A stretch of DNA of 64,000 nt from Bacteroidaceae bacterium (GCA_017469925.1 JAFUFK010000012.1:186001-250000); one strand, 5' to 3'; shown: positions 18,002-26,754, counted from the first letter of the stretch. Program-made: numbers and translations. The notes: generated by a model from the letters alone, not told the origin.

Positions 18002-18745
18002 ATGAAAGATATTCTTCAGGACATCATTGCAACGAAACGGACAGAAGTGGCCACATTGTGCCAGCCGAAGCCCTCGTTGCGGCAAGCCTTGCTCGAGAGC
18101 GAAACGGGCATCATTGCCGAATTCAAACGTCGCTCGCCCTCGAAGGGTTGGATTAACGAAGCGGCCCGCCCCGACGTCGTCCCCCTCGATTACCAGCGGA
18201 GTGGAGCGGCAGCCTTGAGCATACTTACCGACCACGACTACTTTGGCGGCTCGGACCAGTTTGTCGTCGAAGCACGTCGGTCGGGCGTTACCCTGCCCAT
18301 TCTGTATAAGAATTTTGTGATTGACGAGGTGCAACTCCATCAGGCCCTGCTCTGTGGGGCCTCGGCCGTGTTGCTCATTGCCGCCTGCCTTACCCGGGAG
18401 AGGTGCCGAAGATTGATAACGGTGGCACACGGCCTGGGCTTGGAGGTGTTGCTGGAGATGCACGACGAACAGGAACTAGAATACGCCGAACTGGGGCCCG
18501 ACCTTTGTGGCATCAATAATCGTCATTTGGGCTCGTTCCATACCGAAGTAGAGACCTCCTTCCGCCTGGCCGAGCGCTTGCCGCGTGATGCCGTGAAGGT
18601 GAGCGAGAGTGGCATCAGCGACCCGCAGACCGTCCGCGACCTCCGCGCCGCCGGCTTCCGCGGCTTCCTCATCGGCGAATGTTTCATGCGACAGCCCGAC
18701 CCGGGCCTTGCCCTGCGAGAGTTCGTTGCGGAGTGTCGGAAATAG
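18002..18745 (+). CDS. trpC: Indole-3-glycerol phosphate synthase
   Basis: 247 residues, a monofunctional TIM barrel. Visible active-site motifs: IIAEFKRRSPSKGWI, LSILTDHDYFGGS, LYKNFVIDE, GINNRHLGSF and KVSESGIS. Not fused to phosphoribosylanthranilate isomerase: the protein ends after one barrel, and only 30 bp separate it from trpA, so the trpF normally found here in Bacteroidetes is missing. Confidence 0.95.
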   Translation: MKDILQDIIATKRTEVATLCQPKPSLRQALLESETGIIAEFKRRSPSKGWINEAARPDVVPLDYQRSGAAALSILTDHDYFGGSDQFVVEARRSGVTLPILYKNFVIDEVQLHQALLCGASAVLLIAACLTRERCRRLITVAHGLGLEVLLEMHDEQELEYAELGPDLCGINNRHLGSFHTEVETSFRLAERLPRDAVKVSESGISDPQTVRDLRAAGFRGFLIGECFMRQPDPGLALREFVAECRK

Positions 18746-18775
18746 ATAAACGATAAAAATAAACAATTCTTCTCC

Positions 18776-19561
18776 ATGAATAAGATTAACCAAATCTTCG
18801 CCCGTCGTGGCGACCGCAAATTGCTGAGCCTCTACTTCTGTGCAGGAGCCCCGAGACTGGAGGGGACGGCCGATGTCATCCTTACCCTGCAACGCCGAGG
18901 CATTGACTTCCTGGAGGTGGGCATTCCTTTCAGCGACCCGTTGGCTGACGGGCCAGTCATCCAGACCGCCGCCACGAAGGCCTTGCGTAATGGCATGAAT
19001 CTCAAGTTACTGTTCGAACAACTTCGTGCGATTAAGGGACAGGTCACCATCCCCTTGATTCTCATGGGCTACCTTAATCCCATCTTGCACTATGGCATCG
19101 AGCGCTTCTGTCAGTCGTGTGTAGATAGTGGTGTCAGCGGCATGATTATTCCCGACCTGCCTTTCAAGGATTACCTGGAGCAAGTAAAGCCTGTGGCCGA
19201 CCGCTACGACTTGCGTGTCGTCATGCTTATCACGCCCGAGACAAGCGACGAGCGCATTCGTTTCATCGACGACAACACCGATGGCTTCATCTACATGGTG
19301 TCGTCGGCAGCCATCACGGGCGCCCAGAAGTCGTTCGATGAGCGGAAGCAAGCCTACTTTCGCCGCATTGATGCGATGCAACTCAGGAATCCGCGGATGA
19401 TAGGGTTCGGCATCTCCAACCGCCAGACGCTGCGCGCCGCACAGGACAATGCGGCAGGAGCCATCATCGGCTCACGCTTCGTCACGCTGCTCTCCGAGGC
19501 CGGCGGCAATGCCGACCAAGCGCTCGACCGGCTCTTCGCCGACCTTGGACTGAAAGAATAA
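18776..19561 (+). CDS. trpA: Tryptophan synthase alpha chain
   Basis: 261 residues. Cleaves indole-3-glycerol phosphate to indole and glyceraldehyde 3-phosphate in complex with TrpB. The catalytic Glu and Asp lie in FLEVGIPFSDPLADGP; the substrate loop VSSAAITGAQ and the phosphate site GFGISNRQT are present. Last gene of the operon; no clear terminator seen before the panE promoter. Confidence 0.95.
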   Translation: MNKINQIFARRGDRKLLSLYFCAGAPRLEGTADVILTLQRRGIDFLEVGIPFSDPLADGPVIQTAATKALRNGMNLKLLFEQLRAIKGQVTIPLILMGYLNPILHYGIERFCQSCVDSGVSGMIIPDLPFKDYLEQVKPVADRYDLRVVMLITPETSDERIRFIDDNTDGFIYMVSSAAITGAQKSFDERKQAYFRRIDAMQLRNPRMIGFGISNRQTLRAAQDNAAGAIIGSRFVTLLSEAGGNADQALDRLFADLGLKE

Positions 19562-19622
19562 GGAAACAGGTACGTGCAATATTTGCTTTTTCGTACCTTT
19601 GCACACGTATAAACATCGGTAT

Positions 19623-20531
19623 ATGACATACGGCATCATCGGCACAGGGGCCATCGGCGGCTACTACGGCGCACGCATGGCACGGGCAGGGCACGACGTG
19701 CACTTTCTGCTACACAGCGACTACGACCACGTGCGCGAGCACGGCTTGCAGGTTTACTCACACGAGGGCGACTTCCATTTGGAGCACCCCCATATATATA
19801 AGGATACGCACGCGATGCCACGGTGCGACGTGGTCTTTGTAGGCCTGAAGACCAACAACAACCACCTGCTGCCCCAACTGCTACCTCCCCTGCTCCACGC
19901 GGGGACGCTCGTGCTGCTCATACAGAACGGCATCGGAGTTGAGGCCGATGTCCAGCGGATGCTGCCCGACGTACGGCTGGTTGCGGGACTGGCCTTCATC
20001 TGCTCGGCAAAGACGGAACCCGGGGTGGTGCGCCACCAGTTCTACGGGTCGATAAACATCGGCAACTATTCCTGTCCAGACACGGCCCTGGTGGACCACC
20101 TCGTGGACGAATTGCGTGAGGCTGGCATCGAAGCGAACCTCGTGGACTACCAGACGGCACGCTGGCGCAAGGCCGTATGGAACATGCCCTTCAATGGCAT
20201 GACCGTCGCCCTGCATTGCCAAACACGCGACCTGATGACCCAGCCCGACAGTCGTCGCATCATCTGGGAACAGATGATGGAAGTCTGCCGGGCGGCTCAG
20301 GCCCTCGGCGTGGAAGGCGTGGACGAACCCTTTGCCCAAAAGATGATGCAGATGACGGACGACATGGTGCCCTACAGCCCTTCGATGCGCCTCGACTGGG
20401 ACCACCGTCGCCCGATGGAGATTGAATACCTCTACACTCGCCCACTCCAACTCGCCCGCGAGGCAGGGCAGCCCATGCCGCGTCTGGAAATGCTGGAGGC
20501 CGAACTCCGATTTATTTCACAGCGTCGCTGA
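19623..20531 (+). CDS. panE: 2-dehydropantoate 2-reductase
   Basis: About 302 residues from MTYGIIGTGAIGGYYG. NADPH-dependent reduction of ketopantoate to pantoate for CoA synthesis. Rossmann loop GTGAIGGYYGARMARAGHDV; the catalytic Lys lies in ARWRKAVWNMPFNGM and the conserved Glu in MEIEYLYTRP. TACCTTTG at 19594-19601 shows that the earlier in-frame ATG at 19599 falls inside the promoter, so 19623 is the start. Overlaps the convergent tcdA gene by 20 bp at the 3' ends. Some family members reduce other 2-keto acids, so exact substrate is probable, not certain. Confidence 0.85.
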   Translation: MTYGIIGTGAIGGYYGARMARAGHDVHFLLHSDYDHVREHGLQVYSHEGDFHLEHPHIYKDTHAMPRCDVVFVGLKTNNNHLLPQLLPPLLHAGTLVLLIQNGIGVEADVQRMLPDVRLVAGLAFICSAKTEPGVVRHQFYGSINIGNYSCPDTALVDHLVDELREAGIEANLVDYQTARWRKAVWNMPFNGMTVALHCQTRDLMTQPDSRRIIWEQMMEVCRAAQALGVEGVDEPFAQKMMQMTDDMVPYSPSMRLDWDHRRPMEIEYLYTRPLQLAREAGQPMPRLEMLEAELRFISQRR

Positions 20532-21312
20532 CCACCAGTCCCGCGAGCATGAAGCCGAAGATGGCAGTCACGTGGGCGAGGGTTCCGTTGATTTGTGCCT
20601 TCGAAGAACACCATTCGTGGTTCAGTAAGGCGGGGTCGCCGGGGCCCGTCGTAGCCTTCGGGCAGACACACCGCTCCGAACCGCAGGTGGCATTGTGCCC
20701 AAGGTTGGGCAGGAGTTCGTCGGAATAGACGCACTGGAACTTCCGACGAGGGAACTCCTTGTCGCGCTTGAAGCGATTGCGCAAGGCTCTAGCCAAGGGG
20801 TCGCCCGTCACCTTCCAGAACTCGGCCACGCGAATGCGCGTCGGATCCATCTTCAGTGCCGCGCCCATCGACGAGAAGAGACGTGCCTGCGTGCGGCAGG
20901 CCATAAGGATGAGCAGCGCCTTGTCGCGGAGCGAGTCGATGGCGTCGATGATGTAGTCGTAGTCGTCCAAGTGGAAAGTGGCAGCCGTTTCCTCGGTGAA
21001 GATTTGCTGGAGCGCCGTCACGTCGGCCCGTGGATTGATGCTGAGCAGCCGCTCGCGCAGGGCGTCCACCTTCACCATGCCCACGGTCTTCATCGTGGCC
21101 ATCAGTTGGCGGTTGACGTTGGTGATGCAGACGCGGTCGCTGTCCACGATGGTCAGTCGCCGCACACCCGAGCGCACAAGGCTCTCGGCACACCACGAGC
21201 CGACGCCGCCCACACCGAAGATTATCACGCGCTTCTCGGCCAGTCGCTCCATGGCTACTTCGCCAAGAAGCAACTCCGTCCGACGGAATATGGCATTCTC
21301 TATATTTCCCAT
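20512..21312 (-). CDS. tcdA: tRNA threonylcarbamoyladenosine dehydratase (TcdA/CsdL family)
   Basis: 266 residues from MGNIENAIFRRTELLLG. E1-like ATP-dependent enzyme that cyclises t6A37 to ct6A in tRNAs. ATP-binding VIIFGVGGVGSWCAESL near residue 29, DSDRVCITNVNRQ, and the late Cys-rich stretch FQCVYSDELLPNLG...CGSERCVCP. An extra in-frame start 24 nt upstream lies in a low-complexity TTC/AAT stretch and is less likely. 3' end overlaps panE. Confidence 0.87.
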   Translation of the reverse strand: MGNIENAIFRRTELLLGEVAMERLAEKRVIIFGVGGVGSWCAESLVRSGVRRLTIVDSDRVCITNVNRQLMATMKTVGMVKVDALRERLLSINPRADVTALQQIFTEETAATFHLDDYDYIIDAIDSLRDKALLILMACRTQARLFSSMGAALKMDPTRIRVAEFWKVTGDPLARALRNRFKRDKEFPRRKFQCVYSDELLPNLGHNATCGSERCVCPKATTGPGDPALLNHEWCSSKAQINGTLAHVTAIFGFMLAGLVVSDAVK

Positions 21313-21369
21313 TTTTAATTCTTTCAATTCTTTCAATTCTTCAATCCTTCACTCTTCACCCTTCATCCT

Positions 21370-22527
21370 TCACCCCATCAGCCATTTGCCCAGACAGGGG
21401 ATGCGCTGAAGCAGGACGCAGGCGACGGCGACGAGGGAGAAGGAGAGCAGGGTGATGAGCAGAATCTCGACGGGGGTAGTCCAGATGCCCAGTACGCCCT
21501 CTGTGCCAATGCCGAGCGACGTGCGAATCCATCCGCTTATGCTTACCAGCATCAGGAGGTGGATGAGATACATGCCGTAGCTGGCCTTCGAGATGGGCAG
21601 CAGCACGTGGCGATAGAAGCCTCCCGAGGCGGTAACTTTTCGGAACAGGAGAATCCAGCCGACGGTCATCAGGAAGACGCCCGTGGTGTCGTTGATCCAC
21701 GTCGTTTCCCACAGGGCAGCAAGGCCCACGGGCCCCTCGATGGGGAACTGGCCTCCCGAATCCTTATAGACAAACACGAGGAAGCCGCCGACGCAGATGG
21801 CGAAGCCCACGAGCCAAAGGGGCAGGGCGACGAGGAGTGTTCGGCGCCACGAGAGTCGTGGCACAAAGCGACGCAGGTAGAGCCCCAGGAGCAAGTAGCC
21901 CAGGAAACCACTGAGGTAGTAGAATAGGCCATAGGCGTTCCAGCTACATTCGCCCCAGAGGGGATATGGCGCGGTGTTGGGAATGCCCGTCGGCCCGTAG
22001 ATGACGGGCGGGTTGGGCTCCATCCATGAGCGCACAAAGGGAATCAGCGTGGTCAGGAAACAGAGTAGCAGGTAGAACTGCAACTCGCGCCGCGTGACCC
22101 GTTCGGCCCATGGCGAAAGCAGGGGCATGAGCAGATAGATGCCCACGAGCATATAGACGAACCACAGGTGGCCGGCGGCGTAGTTGAAGTTGAGCAAGAG
22201 CGCGCGCAGGTTGCTGACAGGCTCACCCCAAACGAGGGCATAGACCAGAGTCCACACCAGGAACGGCACCAATATGCGCACGGCCCTGCGGCGCAGGAAC
22301 TGGCCTGTAGGGTAGTGGAGGGGGAATTGCAGGTAGCTCGACGCCACCACAAACAGGGGCACGCAGGCCCGCACCAGACAGTCGAACAGCGACACCCACC
22401 AGGCATCGGCTTCGGTCAGGATGAGCGATCCCTCACCACCCAGGTAGAAGGGTTCGGTCGCATGCACCATCATTACCATCAGGCAGGCCCCGACGCGCAT
22501 CCAATCGACCCACGTTTCACGTTGCAT
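21370..22527 (-). CDS. Acyltransferase family 3 membrane protein
   Basis: 386 residues from MQRETWVDWMRVGACLMVMM with about ten membrane segments. The WVDWMRVGAC...MMVHA opening and HLWFVYMLVGIYLLMPLL are typical of acyltransferase 3 (OafA/YrhL-type) proteins, which O-acylate envelope sugars such as O-antigen, peptidoglycan or exopolysaccharide. Upstream in-frame starts at 22542 and 22578 are close to or inside the minus-strand TACCTTTG promoter, so I prefer 22527; 22542 remains possible. Acceptor substrate unknown. Confidence 0.8.
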   Translation of the reverse strand: MQRETWVDWMRVGACLMVMMVHATEPFYLGGEGSLILTEADAWWVSLFDCLVRACVPLFVVASSYLQFPLHYPTGQFLRRRAVRILVPFLVWTLVYALVWGEPVSNLRALLLNFNYAAGHLWFVYMLVGIYLLMPLLSPWAERVTRRELQFYLLLCFLTTLIPFVRSWMEPNPPVIYGPTGIPNTAPYPLWGECSWNAYGLFYYLSGFLGYLLLGLYLRRFVPRLSWRRTLLVALPLWLVGFAICVGGFLVFVYKDSGGQFPIEGPVGLAALWETTWINDTTGVFLMTVGWILLFRKVTASGGFYRHVLLPISKASYGMYLIHLLMLVSISGWIRTSLGIGTEGVLGIWTTPVEILLITLLSFSLVAVACVLLQRIPCLGKWLMG

Positions 22528-22564
22528 AATCTTTTCTTCCATGATAGGTGCAAAGGTACGAAAT

Positions 22565-22597
22565 AATTCACAATTCACAATTCACAATTCACAATTC
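22565..22597. repeat. Tandem 7-bp repeat (AATTCAC, about 4.7 copies) between divergent promoters
   Basis: AATTCAC at 22565-22571, 22572-22578, 22579-22585, 22586-22592 and a partial copy to 22597. It lies between the minus-strand promoter of the acyltransferase gene and the serB TATCTTTG element at 22603-22610, so copy-number change would alter the spacing upstream of the serB -7 element. Confidence 0.85.
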
Positions 22598-22632
22598 TTT
22601 CGTATCTTTGCACTCAGATTTACAATTATGAC

Positions 22633-23856
22633 ATGGAAAGCAAGAAAGAGTTAATACTGCTACGCATCACGGGCGAGGATCGTCCGGGACTTACCGCAAG
22701 TTTCATGGAGATACTGGCGCGCTACGACGCCGACGTAATGGACATCGGCCAGGCTGACATCCACAACACCCTTTCGCTGGGCATCATGATATACGTCGAT
22801 GAGGCCAATTCGGGACCGGTGATGAAGCACGTCCTGTTCAAGGCATCCGAGCTGGGTGTCGTGGTACACTTTGCCCCGGTCAGCGAAGAGGAGTACAACG
22901 CCTGGGTGGGCCGTCAGGGCAAGAACCGCTCGATACTGACCGTCCTTGGCCGCCGGCTGGAGGCCCGTCAGATAGAGGCCGTGACCAAGATTATCGCCCA
23001 GCAGGGACTGAACATCGACTCCATCCGTCGTCTGACGGGTCGTCCGCCCTTGCATGAGGACAAGGATTCGGCCAAGGCCTGCATAGAATTCTCGGTGCGC
23101 GGCACGCCCAACGACAAAGCCCAGTTGCACGAACAACTGATGCACCTTTCTTCGGAGATGGAGGTCGATTTCTCGTACCAGCGCGACGACATGTACCGCC
23201 GCATGCGCCGCCTCATCTGCTTCGACATGGACTCGACGCTCATCCAGACGGAGTGCATCGACGAACTGGCGGAGCGCAACGGCGTCGGCGCCGAGGTCCG
23301 TGCCATCACGGAGAGTGCCATGCGTGGCGAGATTGATTTCAAGGAGAGTTTCACCCGCCGCGTGGCACTATTGAAGGGGCTCGACGTCTCCGTCATGCAG
23401 GACATAGCCGAGCACCTGCCCATGACCGAGGGTGTGGAGCGCTTGATGATGGTCCTGAAGCGCTACGGCTACAAGATAGCCCTGCTCTCCGGCGGCTTCA
23501 CCTTCTTCGGCGAATACCTGCAACGGCGGCTCGGCATCGACTACGTCTATGCCAACGAACTGGAAATAGGCGAGGACGGACGCCTGACGGGCCGCTACCT
23601 GGGCGACATTGTCGATGGGCAGCGCAAGGCCGAACTCCTGCGCCTCATCGCCCAGGTGGAAAAGGTCGATCTGGAGCAGACCATCGCCGTGGGCGACGGG
23701 GCGAACGACCTGCCCATGCTCTCGCTGGCCGGTCTGGGCATCGCCTTCCACGCCAAGCCCCGCGTCGTGGCCAACGCCCGCCAGAGCATCAACACCATCG
23801 GCATCGACGGTGTCCTCTACTTCCTCGGCTTCAAGGACTCGTACCTGCACATGTGA
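22633..23856 (+). CDS. serB: Phosphoserine phosphatase with N-terminal ACT domains
   Basis: 407 residues. Two ACT-like units (about 5-85 and 98-180; ITGEDRPGLTASFMEIL and ILTVLGRRLEARQIEAVTKI) precede a HAD phosphatase with DMDSTLIQTECIDELAE near residue 198, LLSGGFTFFGEYL, and GDGANDLPMLSLAGLG. Final step of serine synthesis from 3-phosphoserine; the ACT domains suggest amino-acid control. The last 43 bp of the reading frame are repeated exactly at 26618-26660 (see repeat entries). Promoter TATCTTTG at 22603-22610. Confidence 0.95.
   Translation: MESKKELILLRITGEDRPGLTASFMEILARYDADVMDIGQADIHNTLSLGIMIYVDEANSGPVMKHVLFKASELGVVVHFAPVSEEEYNAWVGRQGKNRSILTVLGRRLEARQIEAVTKIIAQQGLNIDSIRRLTGRPPLHEDKDSAKACIEFSVRGTPNDKAQLHEQLMHLSSEMEVDFSYQRDDMYRRMRRLICFDMDSTLIQTECIDELAERNGVGAEVRAITESAMRGEIDFKESFTRRVALLKGLDVSVMQDIAEHLPMTEGVERLMMVLKRYGYKIALLSGGFTFFGEYLQRRLGIDYVYANELEIGEDGRLTGRYLGDIVDGQRKAELLRLIAQVEKVDLEQTIAVGDGANDLPMLSLAGLGIAFHAKPRVVANARQSINTIGIDGVLYFLGFKDSYLHM
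23812..23854 (+). repeat. 43-bp direct repeat, copy 1 (3' end of serB)
   Basis: The segment encoding VLYFLGFKDSYLHM up to the T of the stop codon. It is identical over 43 bp to 26618-26660, in the same orientation and the same reading frame relative to the codons. Copies are 2806 bp apart and enclose three genes. Confidence 0.95.
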
Positions 23857-23876
23857 GGCAATTAAGAATTGTATCT

Positions 23877-24710
23877 ATGACGAAGCGCAACGAGATAAAG
23901 TTGTTTGAGGAGCGGAAGGTTCGTACCATTTGGGACGACGAGCAGGAGAAGTGGTACTTCTCAGTATTGGACGTAGTGGAGGTGCTCACTGAAAGCAAGA
24001 ACCCGACTGACTATGTGAAGAAGATGCGGAAGCGCGACCAGATGCTTTCCGAAGGGTGGGGACAAATTGTCACCCCCCTTTCTGTGGAGACTGCCGGAGG
24101 GCGGCAGAAGACGAACTTTGCCACAATGGAGGGCATCCTGCGCATCATCCAGTCCATCCCCTCGCCCAAGGCCGAGCCCTTCAAACTTTGGATGGCGCAG
24201 GTGGCGAGCCAGCGGATAGACCAGATGCAGGACCCCGAACTGGGCATCCAGCAGGCGCTGATGGACTACAAGCGGCTGGGCTACTCCGACAACTGGATAA
24301 ACCAGCGGCTGAAGTCCATCGAGATACGCAAGGACCTGACCGACGAGTGGAAGCGACACGGCTTGCAGGAGGGCGTGCAGTTCGCCACGCTCACCGACAT
24401 CATCTACCACACATGGTCGGGCATGACGGCGCGCGAATACAAGCAATTCAAGGGACTGAAGAAGGAGAACCTGCGCGACAACATGACGAACCGCGAACTG
24501 GTGATGAACATGCTGGCCGAACTCTCCACGAAGGAAATATCGGAGAGCCAGAGCCCCGACACCTTCCGCGAGCACATGGACGTAGCGCGCCAGGGCGGTG
24601 AGATAGCCCGCAACGCCCGTATGGAACTGGAGGCCAAGACGGGCCGTCCCGTCGTGTCGCCGCTCAATGCCCGCGAGGGCCTGCTGCTGAACGAAGGCGA
24701 AAAATCGTAA
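23877..24710 (+). CDS. BRO-N domain (phage antirepressor-like) protein
   Basis: 277 residues from MTKRNEIKLFEERKVRTIWD. The N-terminal segment (KWYFSVLDVVEVLTESKNPTDYVKKM) is a BRO-N domain, common in phage antirepressors and related DNA-binding proteins; FATMEGILRIIQSIPSPKAE and the C-terminal REYKQFKGLKKENLRDNMTN/IARNARMELEAKTGRPVVS segments are typical of a chromosomal Bacteroidetes subgroup related to DinD-like proteins. An earlier in-frame ATG at 23853 overlaps the serB stop region and is less likely. First gene of the block bounded by the 43-bp repeats. Role unknown; a stress or phage-linked regulator is an inference. Confidence 0.8.
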   Translation: MTKRNEIKLFEERKVRTIWDDEQEKWYFSVLDVVEVLTESKNPTDYVKKMRKRDQMLSEGWGQIVTPLSVETAGGRQKTNFATMEGILRIIQSIPSPKAEPFKLWMAQVASQRIDQMQDPELGIQQALMDYKRLGYSDNWINQRLKSIEIRKDLTDEWKRHGLQEGVQFATLTDIIYHTWSGMTAREYKQFKGLKKENLRDNMTNRELVMNMLAELSTKEISESQSPDTFREHMDVARQGGEIARNARMELEAKTGRPVVSPLNAREGLLLNEGEKS

Positions 24711-24819
24711 TCTTTAATCATATACCTAATATTTTAAATTATCCCATCGAAAAGCGGACTCCTCGGTGTCACAAAATGCGTAACTTCGCGTCATAAAGGC
24801 GAGAAACAAGCCCGATAGC

Positions 24820-25506
24820 ATGACACAGACGGAGTTTACACAGGAGGTACGGCGGATGCGCCCGATGCTCGTGGCCACAGCCCAGCGAATCGTGGGCAAC
24901 GCCGACGAGGCCGAGGATGTGGTGCAGGATGCCCTGTTGCGTCTGTGGACCATCTGCGACCGCGTGGACAACCTGCCGGGCATGGCCCGCGTGGTGGTGC
25001 GCAATCTGAGTCTCGACCTCGTGCGCAAGCGACCGCAATGGGTCGGCATCGAGAACATCCTGGAGGACGACGACGCAGAAGAGGACAACCGCATCGAACA
25101 GATGATGGCGCTCATCGACGACCTCCCCACTCGCCAGCAGACCATCCTGCGCCTGCGCCATGTGCAGGGTTTTTCTATGCAGGACATAGCCCAGTTGGTA
25201 GGCTCCTCCGAGGCCGCTGTTCGCCAGTCGCTCAGTCGTGCCCGCCGCACCGTCCGCCGTCGTATGCGCATCACCGTTGCCGCCTCCCTTGTGGCCGCCG
25301 TGCTACTTACGGGTCTATACATCAGCCTACAGCGCGAGGCCAAGCAGACAGCCATCAATTACCAATCGCCCATAGTCCGGACTCAAGAGTCCTTCCCCTG
25401 CGCCCACGGCACGCCCCGGGAACAATATGCATGCTTTATGGAGCAGCGAAGGGTACGGACAAATACGTATCAACAACTTAAACGACTTGCACATGAAAAC
25501 CATTAG
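24820..25506 (+). CDS. ECF-type sigma factor with a fused C-terminal membrane segment
   Basis: 228 residues. Sigma region 2 at about 10-72 (RIVGNADEAEDVVQDALLRL) and region 4 at about 95-145 (DLPTRQQTILRLRHVQGFSM then an HTH) are complete. Instead of ending there, the frame continues through a hydrophobic helix at about 151-170 (ITVAASLVAAVLLTGLYISL) and a 58-residue tail. That extension looks like the separate small membrane gene that often follows such sigma genes, here in one reading frame. A TAACTTCG element about 30 nt upstream is a weak promoter match. Overlaps the next gene by 14 nt. Confidence 0.85.
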   Translation: MTQTEFTQEVRRMRPMLVATAQRIVGNADEAEDVVQDALLRLWTICDRVDNLPGMARVVVRNLSLDLVRKRPQWVGIENILEDDDAEEDNRIEQMMALIDDLPTRQQTILRLRHVQGFSMQDIAQLVGSSEAAVRQSLSRARRTVRRRMRITVAASLVAAVLLTGLYISLQREAKQTAINYQSPIVRTQESFPCAHGTPREQYACFMEQRRVRTNTYQQLKRLAHENH

Positions 25507-26662
25507 CCGACTTACACTTGCCACCCTCCTCCTACCGACGCTGGTCGCCTGCAAGGGGGGGCAGGGCATAGAGATGATGACCCAGATAAATAATGACGGG
25601 CGCACGTGCATACGCACGTTGTATTTCCACACGGATTCGGCCAGCCTTGTCTCCAGTCCAGACACGCTGGGCAACGACTACGCCCATGTCGGACGCGACT
25701 GGCAGCGGCGGTGGAGCCTGACGAAGACGACCGAGACACCAGACCTCGACCTGCCGATGACCTCTGCGCAGTACGACTCCCTGCGTCACGCCCTACGCCA
25801 ACAGGGCTACGAGGGGCGCGTGGAGGACACGGTACTGGTCATCGCAACGCGCCACTTCCCCACGGTCGAGGCCATGAGTGCGGCCCTGCCCATCGCCCTT
25901 GACAGGCTACCGCTGGCGGCCCATAGCACGCTCCGGAAGCGTTTCCGCTGGTTCTACACTGATTACACTTTCTCTGAGACTTTCACGAGTTGCGACTCGC
26001 TCTTCACCATCCCCATAACCGACTTTGTGACGGCGGACGAAGCCTCCTATTGGTTCACGGGAACTCCCCAACTCTACCAAGGTCAGTCCGGCGCGGGGAT
26101 AAAAGAAGCACTCGACGACATGGAGCAGCGCATCAGCCGATGGTTCAATGCCAATCTCTTTGCCGACATCTACGCACAGATAGCTCTCCGCTACGACATG
26201 GTGCAGGAAGCCCCCGTCAGCCTCGAGCAGTTCATGGCCCAACGAGATTCCGTCATGCTGACGACGGACCTGCTCAACGAGCCTGCCCTCGACGTGACGC
26301 AGTTCGTAGGCAGAGCCCTCAGTGACTACTATCATACCACAGCCTATGCCCCCGTGCTGGAGAGCCCCGAAGTCGCACAGACCATAGAGCAAAAGTACGC
26401 CATCTATGCCGCCCTCGTCGGCTTCCGTCTCCAGTACGCCCTCTCCATGCCGGGCCATTTCATCGGCTTCGATGCAGTCCCCCCACTCACGGGCGAGCGC
26501 CTCGTGCCCCACGACTTTACCGTTTCCGCCACCTCTCGCGTCGTCCACGTCTGGGCCTTCGTCGCGACGTTCCTCCTCCTGCTGCTCCTCCTCGGTGTCC
26601 TTGCCTATAGGGGCGGCGTCCTCTACTTCCTCGGCTTCAAGGACTCGTACCTGCACATGTAG
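25493..26662 (+). CDS. Predicted lipoprotein with C-terminal membrane helix, partner of the ECF sigma factor
   Basis: 389 residues from MKTISRLTLATLLLPTLVAC; LVAC is a lipobox. A longer frame to 25427 lies inside the sigma gene and is unlikely. Near the C-terminus is a hydrophobic helix (VWAFVATFLLLLLLLGVLAY), so the protein may be held at both ends. The final residues VLYFLGFKDSYLHM are not native-looking: they are the in-frame second copy of the serB 3' end. The preceding RG after the helix may mark the original end. Translationally coupled to the sigma gene; no family recognised. Confidence 0.7.
   Translation: MKTISRLTLATLLLPTLVACKGGQGIEMMTQINNDGRTCIRTLYFHTDSASLVSSPDTLGNDYAHVGRDWQRRWSLTKTTETPDLDLPMTSAQYDSLRHALRQQGYEGRVEDTVLVIATRHFPTVEAMSAALPIALDRLPLAAHSTLRKRFRWFYTDYTFSETFTSCDSLFTIPITDFVTADEASYWFTGTPQLYQGQSGAGIKEALDDMEQRISRWFNANLFADIYAQIALRYDMVQEAPVSLEQFMAQRDSVMLTTDLLNEPALDVTQFVGRALSDYYHTTAYAPVLESPEVAQTIEQKYAIYAALVGFRLQYALSMPGHFIGFDAVPPLTGERLVPHDFTVSATSRVVHVWAFVATFLLLLLLLGVLAYRGGVLYFLGFKDSYLHM
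26618..26660 (+). repeat. 43-bp direct repeat, copy 2 (serB 3' end duplicated)
   Basis: Identical to 23812-23854. Both copies end at the T of the stop codon (TGA in serB, TAG here) and then diverge completely. Confidence 0.95.
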
Positions 26663-26716
26663 CATGCACCTTCGCCGCACGTGGGGGCAAAAAAACTTTT
26701 ACAGCAGAAAACTTTC

Positions 26717-26754
26717 CGGAGGGCAGGCACCGTGTGTCTGCCCTTCTTCTTTTT
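26717..26754 (+). terminator. Intrinsic terminator after the lipoprotein gene
   Basis: GGGCAG (26721-26726) pairs with CTGCCC (26738-26743), with inner CAC/GTG pairing possible, followed by TTCTTCTTTTT. Confidence 0.75.

Noticed and set aside
23877-24710. Prophage remnant on the basis of BRO-N (and KilA-N at 43384-44253)
   Set aside because: No integrase, capsid, terminase or tail genes around either gene; both families are common as single chromosomal genes in Bacteroidetes.
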